DNA from: Hyaloscypha bicolor E
Taxonomy: Eukaryota > Ascomycota > Leotiomycetes > Helotiales > Hyaloscyphaceae
Direction: 5' to 3'
NCBI RefSeq assembly: GCF_002865645.1
Contig: NW_020194667.1
Location: 1,139,762 to 1,203,761, forward strand
Length of the DNA: 64,000 nucleotides
Part shown: one piece after another, positions 1 through 11,889 of the stretch
Position numbering within the stretch: position 1 is the first letter of the stretch
Layout of the letters: every line of letters starts with the position of its first letter
The notes under the pieces: model-generated
Database searches by the model: none
The model's input: the letters and a program-made list of their open reading frames with translations, nothing else
Told to the model about the DNA's origin: nothing
Position numbers and translations under genes: made by a program

Positions 1-3000
1 GAGAATCATAGAACGGATATAAAGTCCATAAATTCAAAGACCTGTTAATAGCAAGGATAAGTACCCTAATCGGGATATCATCCTTATACACCCAGCTATT
101 CAAATACTGGCCGGAATTACGTACCGTTATGGAACAAACTCAGTTTACTAGCCGGCCAAGCGACACCTAGCAGCAGCTAGCTAAAAACTCACAAGTAATC
201 CTAATTACCTAATTATAGACTTGAGTCTAGGTGCACTAAAAATGCAGCTAATTAATTTCTATAATGCAGTTTATCCAGAAGACCCTAATAATATATTAAC
301 TATACTAAGAGAGGATATTTTACCTACTACTCTCTTAGATAGCTCTCTATTACTAGGCGATTTTAATACGCATCATCCTTAATAGGATCCCCTTAAACCT
401 CAAAGCACTTATGCAATCCATTTAATTAGCTATATAGAGAACCACTCTTTAAGGCTATTAAATAAAATAGGGGAAGGTACCTTCTATAGGCCTAATATAT
501 CCATTCCTTCCGTATTAGACTTAAGTTTTGCTACTAGTAGAATAGTAACTAAGATTAAAGACTGGCAAGTGCTACCAGACTTAGGTTCAGATTACTTTGG
601 GGTGCTATTTACTATTAGTAAGTCGACTTATAGGCCTAGTTCTAATCCAGTCAGATTTAATACTAAAAAAGCGGACTGGGCTAAATTTATAAGCTATCTC
701 ACTAATAGCCTTGAGAATATGCCCTTTCTACTTACTAGTATACCTGGAACCCAGGAACTAGACCTATTAGCAGAAGACTTTACTAATAGAATAGTAGAAG
801 CAGCTAGTAATAGTATTCCAAAATCTACTACTAGTCCGTATTCTAAACCCTGGTGGAATAAAGACTTAAAAACCTTACGTAAATCAATACTATACTATAG
901 CCGTAAGTATAAAGCTTCAGGGTATACTCTCTATAAACAAGAACTCCAAAATGCAAAGAATACCTATTTTAATACTATTAAAAGCACTAAACTAGCACAC
1001 TGGAATAAGTTCTTAGAGAATAAAGACTCCCAGTCAATTTATAAAGCTATGAAATATACTAAGGATACTATATATTAACCTATTCCTAGTATCCTAAATA
1101 GTAATAGCTCAAATGAGCTAAAATCGACTTTCCAAGAGAAGTATAATATCTTTAGAACTGTGCTTTTCCCACCCCCTCCTAGTACAGCACCTATTAGTCT
1201 AATAGACTATAGGCCTAGCTCAAAGTGGGACTGGCCTATTTTATCTAAAATAGAACTAGAACAAGCCTGTACTTCTAAGATAAAAGGGAAAACCCCTGGA
1301 CCAGACTTAGTTACTCAAGAGATTATAGTCCACGCTTATAGAGCTTCTCCAGACATCTTTTATAGGCTATATTCCTTATTTATTAATAAGGGATATTATT
1401 CTAAAGTCTGGAAACAAGCTACTGGCTTTATTCTAAAGAAATCAGGGAAACTAAACTATTCCCTACCTAAAGCATATCGAGTTATTTCCCTACTTAATTG
1501 CTTAGGGAAGGTTTCTGAGAGAATACTAGCTAGGCGACTTAGCTATTTAGCCGAGACTAGTAACCTACTGCACCATACTCAAATGGGAGGTAGGCTCCAC
1601 AAGTCAGCTATTAATACTGCTCTACTATTACAAAATGAAGTAGAATCAAATAAGTCCTATAAGCTGAAAACTAGTACTCTTTTCCTAGATATCAAAGGCG
1701 CCTTCGATCACGTGTCCAAGAATAGGCTATTACAGATTATGATTAGTTTACTACTACCTACTAGCCTTATTCTATGGGTATCGTCATTCCTAGACGACCG
1801 GGTATTAAGGCTAGCTTTTAATAATAATATTAAAGCATTTAGGTCTATACTTACTGGCATTCCACAAGAGAGCCCTATATCCCCTATACTATTCCTTATC
1901 TATATCCGAGACTTATTTAAATCTGCAAATATCAAATTCAGATCCTATTTAGATAATATATCCCTTACTACCGCTTCTAAAAGTCTTAAAAAGAATATAA
2001 AGACCCTAGAACGGGAAGTAAAGGATATAGTCGATTTAGGGAAAAAGAATACTATTAGCTTTAATATAGATAAAACTGAGCTTATTCATTTTAATAATTC
2101 CAAAAATAAGCCTAGTCTAAAACTACCTAATAGGGAACTAGTTTCCCCTAGCAAAGTAGTCAAATGGCTAGGGATCTATTTCGATGAAAACCTCAGATTT
2201 AAGGAACATATAGCCTATAGGGCTTCCAAAGCAAAACAAGCCTTTTATAGGATATAGAGACTTACAAATATATCGTACGGTTTATCCCCTTTTATAATTA
2301 GACAGCTATATTTAGCCTATATTACTAGTATAATGGACTATGGTTCTATACTATAGTGGAAGACTGAAAATAAAGCTCAGATTCGGCCTTTATAGGCTAT
2401 TCAAAACCTAGCTCTAAGGAAGACTTTAGGAGTATTTAAAACTGCCCCTATTATTCCTATAGAGGTCGAATCAGCTTTAGCTCCACCTATTATAAGGCTA
2501 AACCATAGTCGACGTCGATATGCCTTCCGAATCCTTAAACTAAGTCTAAAACACCCTATTAGACTAGAGTTCGAGAAGTCCTTCCAAAGATCTAGGGATT
2601 TAGAAGTAATAGAATCTGATATAGACTCTATTTATAGTCTAAATACTAATCTAAAGCGAGATCGCTTGGCTAAAAAGTCTCAAATAGAAACTATAGTGGA
2701 TTCTATTAGTAATCTAGTAGACCCTAGAGATCTAGAGACTATAAGACACTTTTACTTTGCTCCCTGGAACAGAGAAGTACCTTATAAAATCACTATATTA
2801 AAATAGCCAAAGGAAGAGACTACTATATTACATAATTTCTATCTAAAGACTTTATATAATAATAGCTCCGTACTATCTATATATACAGACGGATCTCAGA
2901 CTAAAAAAGGAATCGGAGTAGGCCTAGGGCTCGCAGTTTATAGTCACGAAACTCCTTATATTCCGGTCATAGCTAAATATAGAGAAAGCCAGAATATAGG

Positions 3001-4152
3001 AGCTAGTGCTATAGTCTATAACGGAGAACTAGAAGGCGTTACTAGGGCTATTGAATACGCTAGCAGTAAAGCAAAGAGAGGGGAGCTTTTTAATATCTAT
3101 ACAGATAACCAAGCTAGTTTACTAAGATTAAAAACTCCGTCTAATAAACCTGGCCAAAGCCAACAGATTAGAGCTATATTAGCTACTAAGGCCCTTAAAG
3201 CTAAAGGAGCTAATATAGAACTAATCTGGGTTCCAGGGCATACAGATATAATAGGGAATAAAGAAGCTAACGAGCTAGCTAAGCTAGGCACTACTTCTCC
3301 TATATTAGAACCTGAATTAGTAAAAACCTCCTTTGCTTTCCTAGGGGTCGAAATTAATAAAGTTAAGAAACTAGAGTATAGACTACTTTTAGAATCTTAT
3401 ACTAAACCGAAAACCCAGCTAGAATCATATAGCAATATATATCCGTGGAAAGTAACCAGAAAAATAAACCTACCTATAGGAATACTTAGGCCTATAGCTA
3501 GTGCCTTCTTCCAGCTAAAGCTAGGCCACGGATATTTAAAGTCCTATTTATATAGGCTAAAAATAGCGTCTAATAACAAATGCAAATGTGGCAAAACTGA
3601 GAATACAAAGCACCTCCTTTTATATTATATACTATATAGAGAGGAACGTTTTAGACTATTTAGTCTATTCAAAGGGAGCTTGGAAGCTAGTGCTTTTAAC
3701 CTACGGTTGCTATTACATACGGAAATTGAGATATTAAATATACTAGTATTCTTAAAAGAAACTAGTATATGTATAAGAAAATGGCATATTGAGCGAAGCG
3801 TAGAAGTGGAAGAGGTGGAAGTAGTGGAAATAGGGGGGGAAATAGGAGAGGAAATAGGGGAGGAAATAGGGGAGGAAATAGGGGAGGAAATAGGGGAGGA
3901 AATAGGAGAGGGGGAATAGGGAAAAAGGGAAAAGGGGAATAGGGAATAGGAGAGGAATTTGCGATTTATACTTATTTCTTTATTTCCTTAAGTTTTTGTT
4001 CCAGGGGTACGTCCCTAACCATTTATTACACCTATATTGGAATTTGGGCCTGTATATTAGCTACTAAAACACACGCTAGCTTAGCTGGCCGTGCTACATA
4101 GTTCTAAACTAATAAAGCACGTTAAAAGGAAAAAAGGAAAAAAAAAAAAAAT
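1..4152 (+). mobile_element. Tad-like LINE (non-LTR retrotransposon), 5' end outside window, RIP-damaged
   Basis: One reading frame runs through the whole element and is broken by scattered TAA/TAG stops. In order it shows an APE-type endonuclease (about 245-680, with LLGDFNTHHP and LDLSFAT motifs), reverse transcriptase (about 1230-2250, longest open piece 1160-2257), an RNase H domain (about 2875-3300, IYTDGSQ, GELEG, IYTDNQAS and VPGHTD motifs) and a C-terminal Cys/His segment near 3585. The order APE-RT-RNase H is that of fungal Tad1-clade LINEs. An A-rich tail lies at 4131-4152. Damage follows RIP logic: two adjacent stops (380-385) stand where the family has Trp-Trp, the catalytic His of the SDH motif is Tyr (593-595), and the RT motif reads YLDN (1946-1957). 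The RNase H acidic residues are still present. Few stops remain after 2257, so this copy is less decayed than the Gypsy element downstream. It is unlikely to be active. Confidence 0.88.
3829..3919 (+). repeat. 12-bp minisatellite in the LINE C-terminal tail
   Basis: A purine-rich unit of 12 bases (GAGGAAATAGGG) repeats about six times with few changes. In the LINE frame it encodes an acidic Gly-Glu-Glu-Ile tract just before a stop. It continues into degenerate GGGAATAGG repeats up to about 3955. It lies at the very end of the LINE coding region, so it may be replication slippage in the element rather than host sequence. Confidence 0.85.
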
Positions 4153-6180
4153 TACTTAGTGAGTTTGAGGCTAGACTAGCTTGTAGTTTGCGAGCTATAT
4201 AAAATAGGGTTCTAGGCCTTAGGATACCGTAATTCGGGAGTATTTGGAAATAGCTAGAATATATAATAGAATAATATTTCCGATTATTACTATCTCTTAC
4301 TATTACCTATAGTTCCTGGATTACTAGAACTTTAATATCTAGTTCTATAGCTATTTATAAGACGTTTTTAGTAGTAGAGCTATTATAATTCACATTAACT
4401 TATAGTACTTTAATATAGCTACTTATTAATAGTAATAGTAGGAATTATAGTAGTAGTAGCTTTTTTAATTACTAAGTAAACCTTATATAGCTTAGAACTA
4501 GCTAAATAGGTAGTACTTAAGTAATTAGAGTATTTAGTAGTTATATAGGGGTATTTTTTGCTCTTTTTCTTATAAATAGAGCAAAAATAGTTCTCAGTTA
4601 TATGACCCTTACTATATAGTAAGTACTTAGGTTCCTTTTTATAAATAGAATCTAAGTGCCTGTATTCTATATACCTAGTATACTATATAGTACTAGAAAT
4701 AGTATAGTATTTTACTACTTTAGTAAAGATCCCGGCTATAAGAAGTCTATTTTTAATAGCTCTATTAGCTTGAATCTCGGTAAAGAATACCACTACTACT
4801 AAACCGGCTCGCTAGAGGCCTAAGTCTCTTTTCTCCTTAGAAGTAGCCTAATAGGGCTGGCTAATAGGCTCTAGTCCCTTATTAAAGGTCTTAATTTCTT
4901 CTAGGACTAAGTCTATTTCTTCGGATATATTAAACTTATAAATAGGTAGACTATAGATAATAACTTTATATTAAGGTTCTCCTTTTTATATACTTGTAAC
5001 TAAGGGAAGTACTCTCTTTATAATAGCTTGATTTTGAACCAGAAAGTCAGAGTTAAATTCGGGAGTAGTATTAACTATAATATTATCCTTTAAAGAAAGA
5101 GAGACTATAGAGATTACTAGTCCCTTGATTCCCTTAGAGCGGAAAGCAGTATTAAGCGAATTACGAGTAGAAATAGCAGAGAACGAGCTAGTCTGCTCTA
5201 TATAAGCTAGTAGGAAGGTACTTTTCCTAGAGAGGGCCATAGATTTCGAGCTAGTATTACGAGTACTAGAACTACTAGTATTACGGGCACTAAGTAGTTT
5301 ATTAGTATTACGAGTACTACCGCTACTAGTAAGTATACTAGGGCCTTTTCCTCTCTGATTTTTGGACTTAGTATATAATACTATAGTCTAGTTCTTTTCC
5401 GAGTAAGATTATAGTTCTTGAGTAGCGATTTTAGCCCAAGTAAGCTTTTCGGGAGTAGTTTTAGCTTGAGTAGCTAGTTTGGCTTGAGTTCTTAACTGAA
5501 TTTCGATCCATTTAGTGGCATTTTCGAGGTTCGCTACCTGGAAGGCTAGTAAAGTACTAGTATAGCGGATATGGCCGAATTCAGTATATTCTCTAAAGAT
5601 TTCTACTAAATCTAGTAGTCAAGATTACTACTTATATAACAGAATAATAGTAATAGCTTTGACTATTAAGTCCCGGGCTTAACGAATTAGTAATTTAGCT
5701 TTATTTAAAGCTTGATTCTGATATTAGTAGTGGTTTCCGTAGTTTTGGTATTTCTTATTAATATTACTATTAATATCACTCAAGCTAGGGCTATGCTTTA
5801 GCCCGTTCTAGAGGCGGCTCAGTCAAGCCGTACTAGCTGAATTAGGCTAAGGAAAAGGGGCTGCGAGTTCGTCTAAAGAGATAGGATTTATAGCTAAATC
5901 GAATGCGAATTGAGCTCCCTGGCTAAACCGAGCTAGTAGGAAGCTAGTAGGTAGGTCTAGCTATTTGCTAGGGCCCTCTAGAAGCTCTCCGAGCTCTTGA
6001 AAGTCAATGGGAGGGAGGCTAGAGCCCGGGGAATCAGGGGGGGCCATTTAGCCTATTCTAGCTCTACTTATAGTAGGTTCTAGAGCCTGGGGCCAAAGGG
6101 CTGAGATGTATTAAGTGAGTTCTGAAGGTGGGTAAAGTGTGGGTGTGAAAGTAAGGGGGGTAAAAAAACCGGAAAAAATG
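4153..6180 (-). mobile_element. LINE ORF1 (Gag-like) remnant, RIP-mutated, opposite orientation
   Basis: On the minus strand an ATG at 6047 opens a single frame that can be followed to about 4550, interrupted only by stops of the TAA/TAG/TGA type. The longest open piece is 4986-5240 (84 codons). The order is a Ser/Pro-rich start, a charged middle with Ala/Gln-rich helical sequence (about 5400-5560), a domain resembling the central part of fungal LINE ORF1 proteins, and near 4590-4700 two CCHC-like zinc-knuckle spacings in which most Cys codons read Tyr. No ORF2 follows. The remnant ends where the A-rich tail of the plus-strand LINE begins, which suggests that LINE inserted into it. The ORF1 assignment rests on domain order and the knuckles; the exact family is uncertain. 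Confidence 0.68.
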
Positions 6181-9100
6181 ACTGAATTACTTTTATTAAA
6201 TATATACTCTCTTATAAGTATAAGTAATATCTTATAAAAACTAAAGATCTCTTAATTATTAAGTATTATAACTATAACAAGTTCGGCTATTATATTAGAT
6301 ATTATCCGGTTTTATATAATAAGGAAACCAAAGTAGCTCTTTCTAGAATTAAGCCAGGCTTAGTTCCTATTTTACTAGAATATACTATTTTAGTAAAGTA
6401 TTTAGAGAATTCAAGCTCTAATTCTAATATAAAACCAGAAAACAAGTATTTCTAAAAAAAGTCTTTATTTTAGAGGCTTATAATATAGATTTAGTAGAAA
6501 TTAACTTAATTTATCTAATAAGAGAAAATACTCTTATAATACCTTATACTATTAATATAAAGCTTACTTAGCTTATAAAATAATTCTTAGAAATAAAATT
6601 ATAACTCTTTTTCTTATCTTATACTATATGCAGTTTTAATAGAAAGCTAGCTAAGTTTACTAAGAAATATATAAAAGTATTATTTCTAATTAATAAATAA
6701 AATATTAATATATCTATAATTATCCTAAACCTTAGAAATTATAATATTATTCTTAGTAAAAAATAGGTAATATATATTAATATTCTAGTTAATTATAGAA
6801 AATATAGGCTTATATAGCTATAAAAACAACAAGCCTAAATCTATATAATTTAGTTATATTATTAGTACTTTATAGTAATAGCTAGAGAAATAACCTAATA
6901 AGAAGTATTAAAAAGATACTAATTAATGAGATTTTATTATAAGCTATTTCTGGAAATCTTCTATTCTAAAATAATCTTTCTTTTTTTAGACTAATTAGAG
7001 GAAATTATATAAGACTATAAAAAAGAAGCTTTTATAACCTAATTAAGATATAATATTTAAGTAAAAGCCAAAGAAGTAATTAGAGGTCCTTAATAAAGAG
7101 TAAATATTAGACCTAGTTATTTTTATTTCTATAGTATTTAATTATATAGCTAAGAGAAAAGATAATATTATTAGTTAAATCTCTATTTATAAGATTAATA
7201 AGAAGCTTAAAACTCGAAAAAAAGAAGCTATTCCTGGCCTAGAGAATTAATAACCGGGAGAAATAGAGCTTTAGTAATTATAGAGGATATTATTTCCGAA
7301 ACTTAAGAAATATACCTCTATTTTCTTTAAAAAGAAATCTAATATCTTTTCTCTCTATAAATTATATAATTATAAGATTTAGATTAAAGGCCTAAAGAAA
7401 ACCGAGAATATTAAATATTAATTCCTCTAGTAATAGTTTATTTAAAAGCTTCTAGAAATCAAGTATTTCTTAAAAAATAATCTAGCTAAGAGCTTTATTA
7501 AAGCTAGTTAGGCTCCCTTTATTTTATTAGTTCTTTTTATAAAAAAAAGCAAATAAAGGTTTATATTTCTATATTAATTTCTGCTACCTAAATAATATTA
7601 CTTAAAAGAATTAATATCCTCTTTTTCTTATTAATAAGACTTTAAGTTAATTATTTAAAGCCAAGATTTATACTAAATTAGATATTTACTAAGCTTTCTA
7701 TTATATAGTTATAGATCCGAACTCTCAGAAGCTAATAATATTTCATACCTATTATAAAGTATATAAATATAATATTCTCTAGGAAAGCCTTATAAATAGC
7801 TCGGCTATATATTAATACTATATAAATAATATACTTTTTAAATATCTAAATAACTTTTATATAATATATTTTAATAATATTCTTATTTATTTAGAGAACT
7901 TAATAAAGTATAAATAGTATATATAAAAAGTACTAGACTATTTATATCTTACTAGCCTCTAAATAAATATTAAGAAATCGGAATTTAAAATTATATATAT
8001 AAAGTATTTAGGCTTTATTATCTTTATATCTAGTATTAAAATAGATCCTAATAAAGTTAAAGTAATATATAACTAGTAATTCCCAAAAATAATTAAGGGT
8101 ATATAGTTCTTTCTTGGCTTCTATAACTTTTATAAATACTTTATTAGAGAATATAAATAGATTACTAGATCTCTTATCTTATTTATAAAAAAGAATATTT
8201 CTTTTAAGTAATTCGAGTAATATCGAGAGGCTTTTACTTACCTAAAGAAAGCTATAATTTCTATCCGAGTTTTATAATACTATAATCTAGATCTATTTAT
8301 AATAGTAGAAATAGATATATCTAAAGAAATAGTTACTGGCCTATTCTCTTAATAAAACCCAGAAATAAGCCTTTAGTATCTTATAGCTTATTTTTCCAAA
8401 ATTATACTTCTAGTAAAGCTTAATTATAATATATATAATAAAGAAATACTTGCTATAGTTCGAGTACTAGAGAAATAAAGAGCTAAGCTAGAGGGCCTTT
8501 AGAATACTCTTTTTAAGATCTATTCTAATTATTATATTTTGAAGTATTTTATAATTATTAAGAAGCTCTTTTCTTAATAAGCTAGATAAGCTAAGCTTTT
8601 ATTCTACTATTACTTTAAGCTTATATATTATTCTAGAAAATTAAATAAGTAAGTAAATACTTTATTACGAAAATAAGATAAAGTAGATATTTAGGGCCAG
8701 ATTAAGAAAAAGCTATGAACTCAAGTACTTCTTCCCAAAAATAAGATTAATCCGGAGATTATCTATAATTTATAGCTTATAGTAATACTTTATAAGATCG
8801 GTTTACTTAATTCGGAATTCGGCTCTAAAAACTAAGTATATACTAAAGACTTTCTAAAGAAAAATATTCTTATTAGAGGTATAATTTCCCTAAAGAAAAA
8901 TATTTTCTTAGAAGCTTTACTAGTAAACTCTACTATAGTAGCCCCTATAGAAGTACTATTAGAGGCTCTTGCCAAATATAGTAGTTTATAACTTATAGAC
9001 AAGATCCTATAAAATAATTATATATTACCGGATCTAGAAAAGCTATATATAATAGCCTAAGCTAAAAGTAATATCTAGATATTATAAAACGGCCTCTTTT

Positions 9101-10934
9101 TATATTATAGAAAACTCTATATTATAGAGAATAAAATAACCCCCGGATTACCTTTATAAATTACTCTAATTTATAAAGTATATAATAAATTCCTTTCTGG
9201 ATATCCTAAATATATAAAGTTCTATTAGTTATTAAAGAAATAATATTACTAGCTATCTATAAGTAAGAATATTAATTAATACTATAATAATTACTATACT
9301 TATAGGAGATTATATATACCTAGAAATAAGAAGCCTAGTTTGCTTTATTTCCTTCTAGTTCCTAATTACCTCTAGTAATATATTACTATAGACTTTAAGA
9401 GCTATTTAGAAAGCAAATCGGGCTATAATATAATTACTATATTCGTGAATTACTTATCTAAGTACCTAATTATAATTCCCGTATGAGATATAATTATAAT
9501 TAAGTAACTAGTACTTCTGTTTTTACTTTATATAATATACTAAGTAAGTATTTCAGAAATAATTATATTAGATTAGGAACTCTAATTTATATCCGATTTT
9601 TAAAGTAAATTCTATATAAGAATTAGTATAAAGCTTAAGCTCTTTATAGCTAATTATTTCTAAATAAATAAATAAATAGAAATTATTAATTAGTACTTTA
9701 ATTAGAAATTATACTCGTATATTAATTATTACTAGAATAACTAGAATAAATAAGTTACTATAATTAATTATTAATAAGCCTTTCTTTAGTATAAAACTAT
9801 TAGCTAGTTCCTATTTATAACTAAAAAAAGCTACGAGCCTTATATTTCTCTAAACTAGAACTTCTCTATTAAAGCTAACTTACTTAAAGAGAAGCTAAAT
9901 AAGAATAAAGCTAAAGTATTAGTAAATTAATTATATAAATTATAGTAACTTACCTAAGGCTATATAAAATAAGTATAGGAATAATATATAATATAAGCTA
10001 ATAAATACTACTATCTAATTAATTTCAAAATAGGAAATAAAATATAAGTTATTATAAAGTACTAGAAATCCGATTATCTGAGCTAGAAGCTAGGAAATTA
10101 AATAAAGGGCCTATTTAAGATTCTAGAATAATATAGCTACTTATTTCTCCTAAAACTATCGGAAACCATAAAGATATATCTAGTTTTTTATATAAAGAAG
10201 CTATAAAAAGACTTCTAGAATTCTTTGCCAGATTAAGTAAACCCGGAACTATTCTTATTAATACTAGAGAATAATAAATAAGAATATAGCATTAAACGAG
10301 TTATTATAGTTAAGTTAGTAAGAAATAGGCTAAAGTATAGAATCTAGTAGGTTAGTTAGGATAAAGATCTAGTATAGTATCTAGCTTTAGTACTAAATAA
10401 TAGTTCCCTGGTTTTATAGAGTTTCTATAATAATAATATTAATATATTAGGATCTTTATAAAACCTATAATACTAGCTAGACTATATAAAAATAATAATA
10501 AATCCTCCTAGGTTATATAGTAAAGATACTAGTCTTTTATATATAATATTTATATCCGAAATACTAGTTTTATTTTAGGAAGAAGTATAATACGAAATTA
10601 GATAAATTAATGGCTTTTATAAAGCTCGGGAACGAGCTTATTATAAAGGGGAGAGTAATATTATAATTCCCAAATACCCGGTATCTAAGATACCTTGCCA
10701 GATACTAGATGCCTTCTAGATATACGTAATGCGGCCGCCTTACTAGGGAAATATACTTGGAATATACTAGAAATATTTAGAAAGCTAAGCCTCTTCGGGA
10801 CTAGTATACTATAGGGTATATATACTCTCTCGCAGCCTCCTATATTCTAGTTTTCCCTTCCTTAGCTTTGAATTGTCTTTATAAGGGACCTTCTACCTTG
10901 CTTCCCAAGCCCTGAATACCGTACTCGTAATAAT
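6181..10934 (+). mobile_element. Ty3/Gypsy retrotransposon with chromodomain, heavily RIP-mutated, 5' end missing
   Basis: No long ORF survives, but reading through stops gives the full Ty3/Gypsy order: Gag zinc knuckle (6264-6308), reverse transcriptase (about 7640-8080, with the catalytic YxDD read as YFNN at 7867-7878), RNase H C-terminal part (about 8250-8690), integrase zinc-binding and catalytic core (about 9150-9900) and a C-terminal chromodomain (about 10270-10460). Stops are nearly all TAA/TAG, as expected from CAA, CAG and TGG after C-to-T/G-to-A change. Only about 80 bases separate the Gag knuckle from the neighbouring LINE remnant, so the 5' LTR and most of Gag are absent. Chromodomain Gypsy elements (chromoviruses in the retrotransposon sense) often target heterochromatin, which fits this block. 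Inactive. Confidence 0.85.
10654..10934 (+). repeat. Probable 3' LTR of the Gypsy element
   Basis: A purine tract (AAAGGGGAGA, 10645-10654) of polypurine-tract type follows the chromodomain region and is directly followed by TAATATTA, a plausible decayed LTR start. The stretch contains a TATA-like run (about 10818-10826) and ends with a decayed terminus before 10935. No matching 5' LTR copy lies in the window, so the borders are estimates. Confidence 0.45.
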
Positions 10935-10942
10935 AATTCCGG

Positions 10943-11575
10943 GAGAGTCTAAAGCTTAAAGAACTCGATTTAATAGTAAAATTAAAATAGTAATTAAAGA
11001 GCTTTAAGGATATATATAGGGTATATATTTCGAAGAAAAGATTCTATAAATACAGGTATTATATAAGTAGAAAAAATAGTTTCTAAGAAAGTAGTTTTAG
11101 GGCTAAAATAAGTTAGTTTTAAAGAATAATAAAAGTTAAATAGATAAATAATTAAATGGCTAATTACTTATTAATTAGTAAGAGCTAGATATTTTCTCTA
11201 TAGGCTATTAAATACTTTCGTAAAGTTAATAAGTAATTCTTTTCTTTAATATAAAATAAACTAGATTTGTCTTAGGTTACTAAATACTTTTAGGACTAAT
11301 CTAAAAGCTTCTTTAATCTATATATATAAATAAATCTTAATAGTAAGCTACTAGATTCTTCTAATTTATATATCTACTAATTAGTATTAGTTTACTAGTA
11401 ATATATAGTACTATTATATAAGTATAAAAATACTAGTTATATTAGTTAGTAAAGTTATTATTATTTAGAAATAGAAATCGCAATATTATAATATTAATAT
11501 GCGATCCCTAAATCTACTAAGCCTAAAAGGATTTAGTTTACTAGTCGAGTTACTAATAAGACGCGAGGTTATATA
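10943..11575 (+). pseudogene. RIP-decayed coding frame of unknown family
   Basis: One frame from about 10943 to 11575 reads as a sensible protein of roughly 200 residues if TAA and TAG are treated as damaged Gln/Trp codons. It is rich in Lys, Arg, Tyr, Ser and Leu and looks helical, with a Pro-Lys-Ser-Thr-Lys-Pro end. All breaks are of RIP type and I found no frameshift. I do not recognise the family. It could be part of another transposon or a host gene caught in the RIP block. Confidence 0.45.
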
Positions 11576-11645
11576 ACTATATCCCGTATCTCATATCTTA
11601 TTACTTATATCTCATTACTCATATCCCGTATCCCGTGTCCCGTAA
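11575..11645. repeat. Imperfect tandem repeat of ATCCCGT / ATCTCAT units
   Basis: Units such as ATCCCGT, ATCTCAT and GTCCCGT repeat at 7-14 base spacing, several differing only by C-to-T, so this is likely a simple tandem array partly altered by RIP. Confidence 0.6.
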
Positions 11646-11679
11646 CTATACACGTGACTCCCAAAGGAATAGCTATACT

Positions 11680-11870
11680 AATACTAAATTATAAAATTAT
11701 TAAATTATTAAAATATATTATATTATTATATTAAATTATTAAAATATATTTAATTTATATAAAAATAATATTTTATTATTATATTAAATATATAAAGTTA
11801 AAATTAAATATTAATAATAATATAATAATAAAAACTTTTTTTATTTAAAAAAAAGTATTAATTTTTAATA
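11680..11870. repeat. A/T-only low-complexity tract at the end of the AT-rich block
   Basis: Almost pure A/T sequence with recurring TATTAAATTATTAAAATATA units. It forms the downstream end of the AT-rich block; from about 11930 base composition becomes balanced. Confidence 0.7.
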
Positions 11871-11889
11871 GTTCTTTAATCTCCTATAA

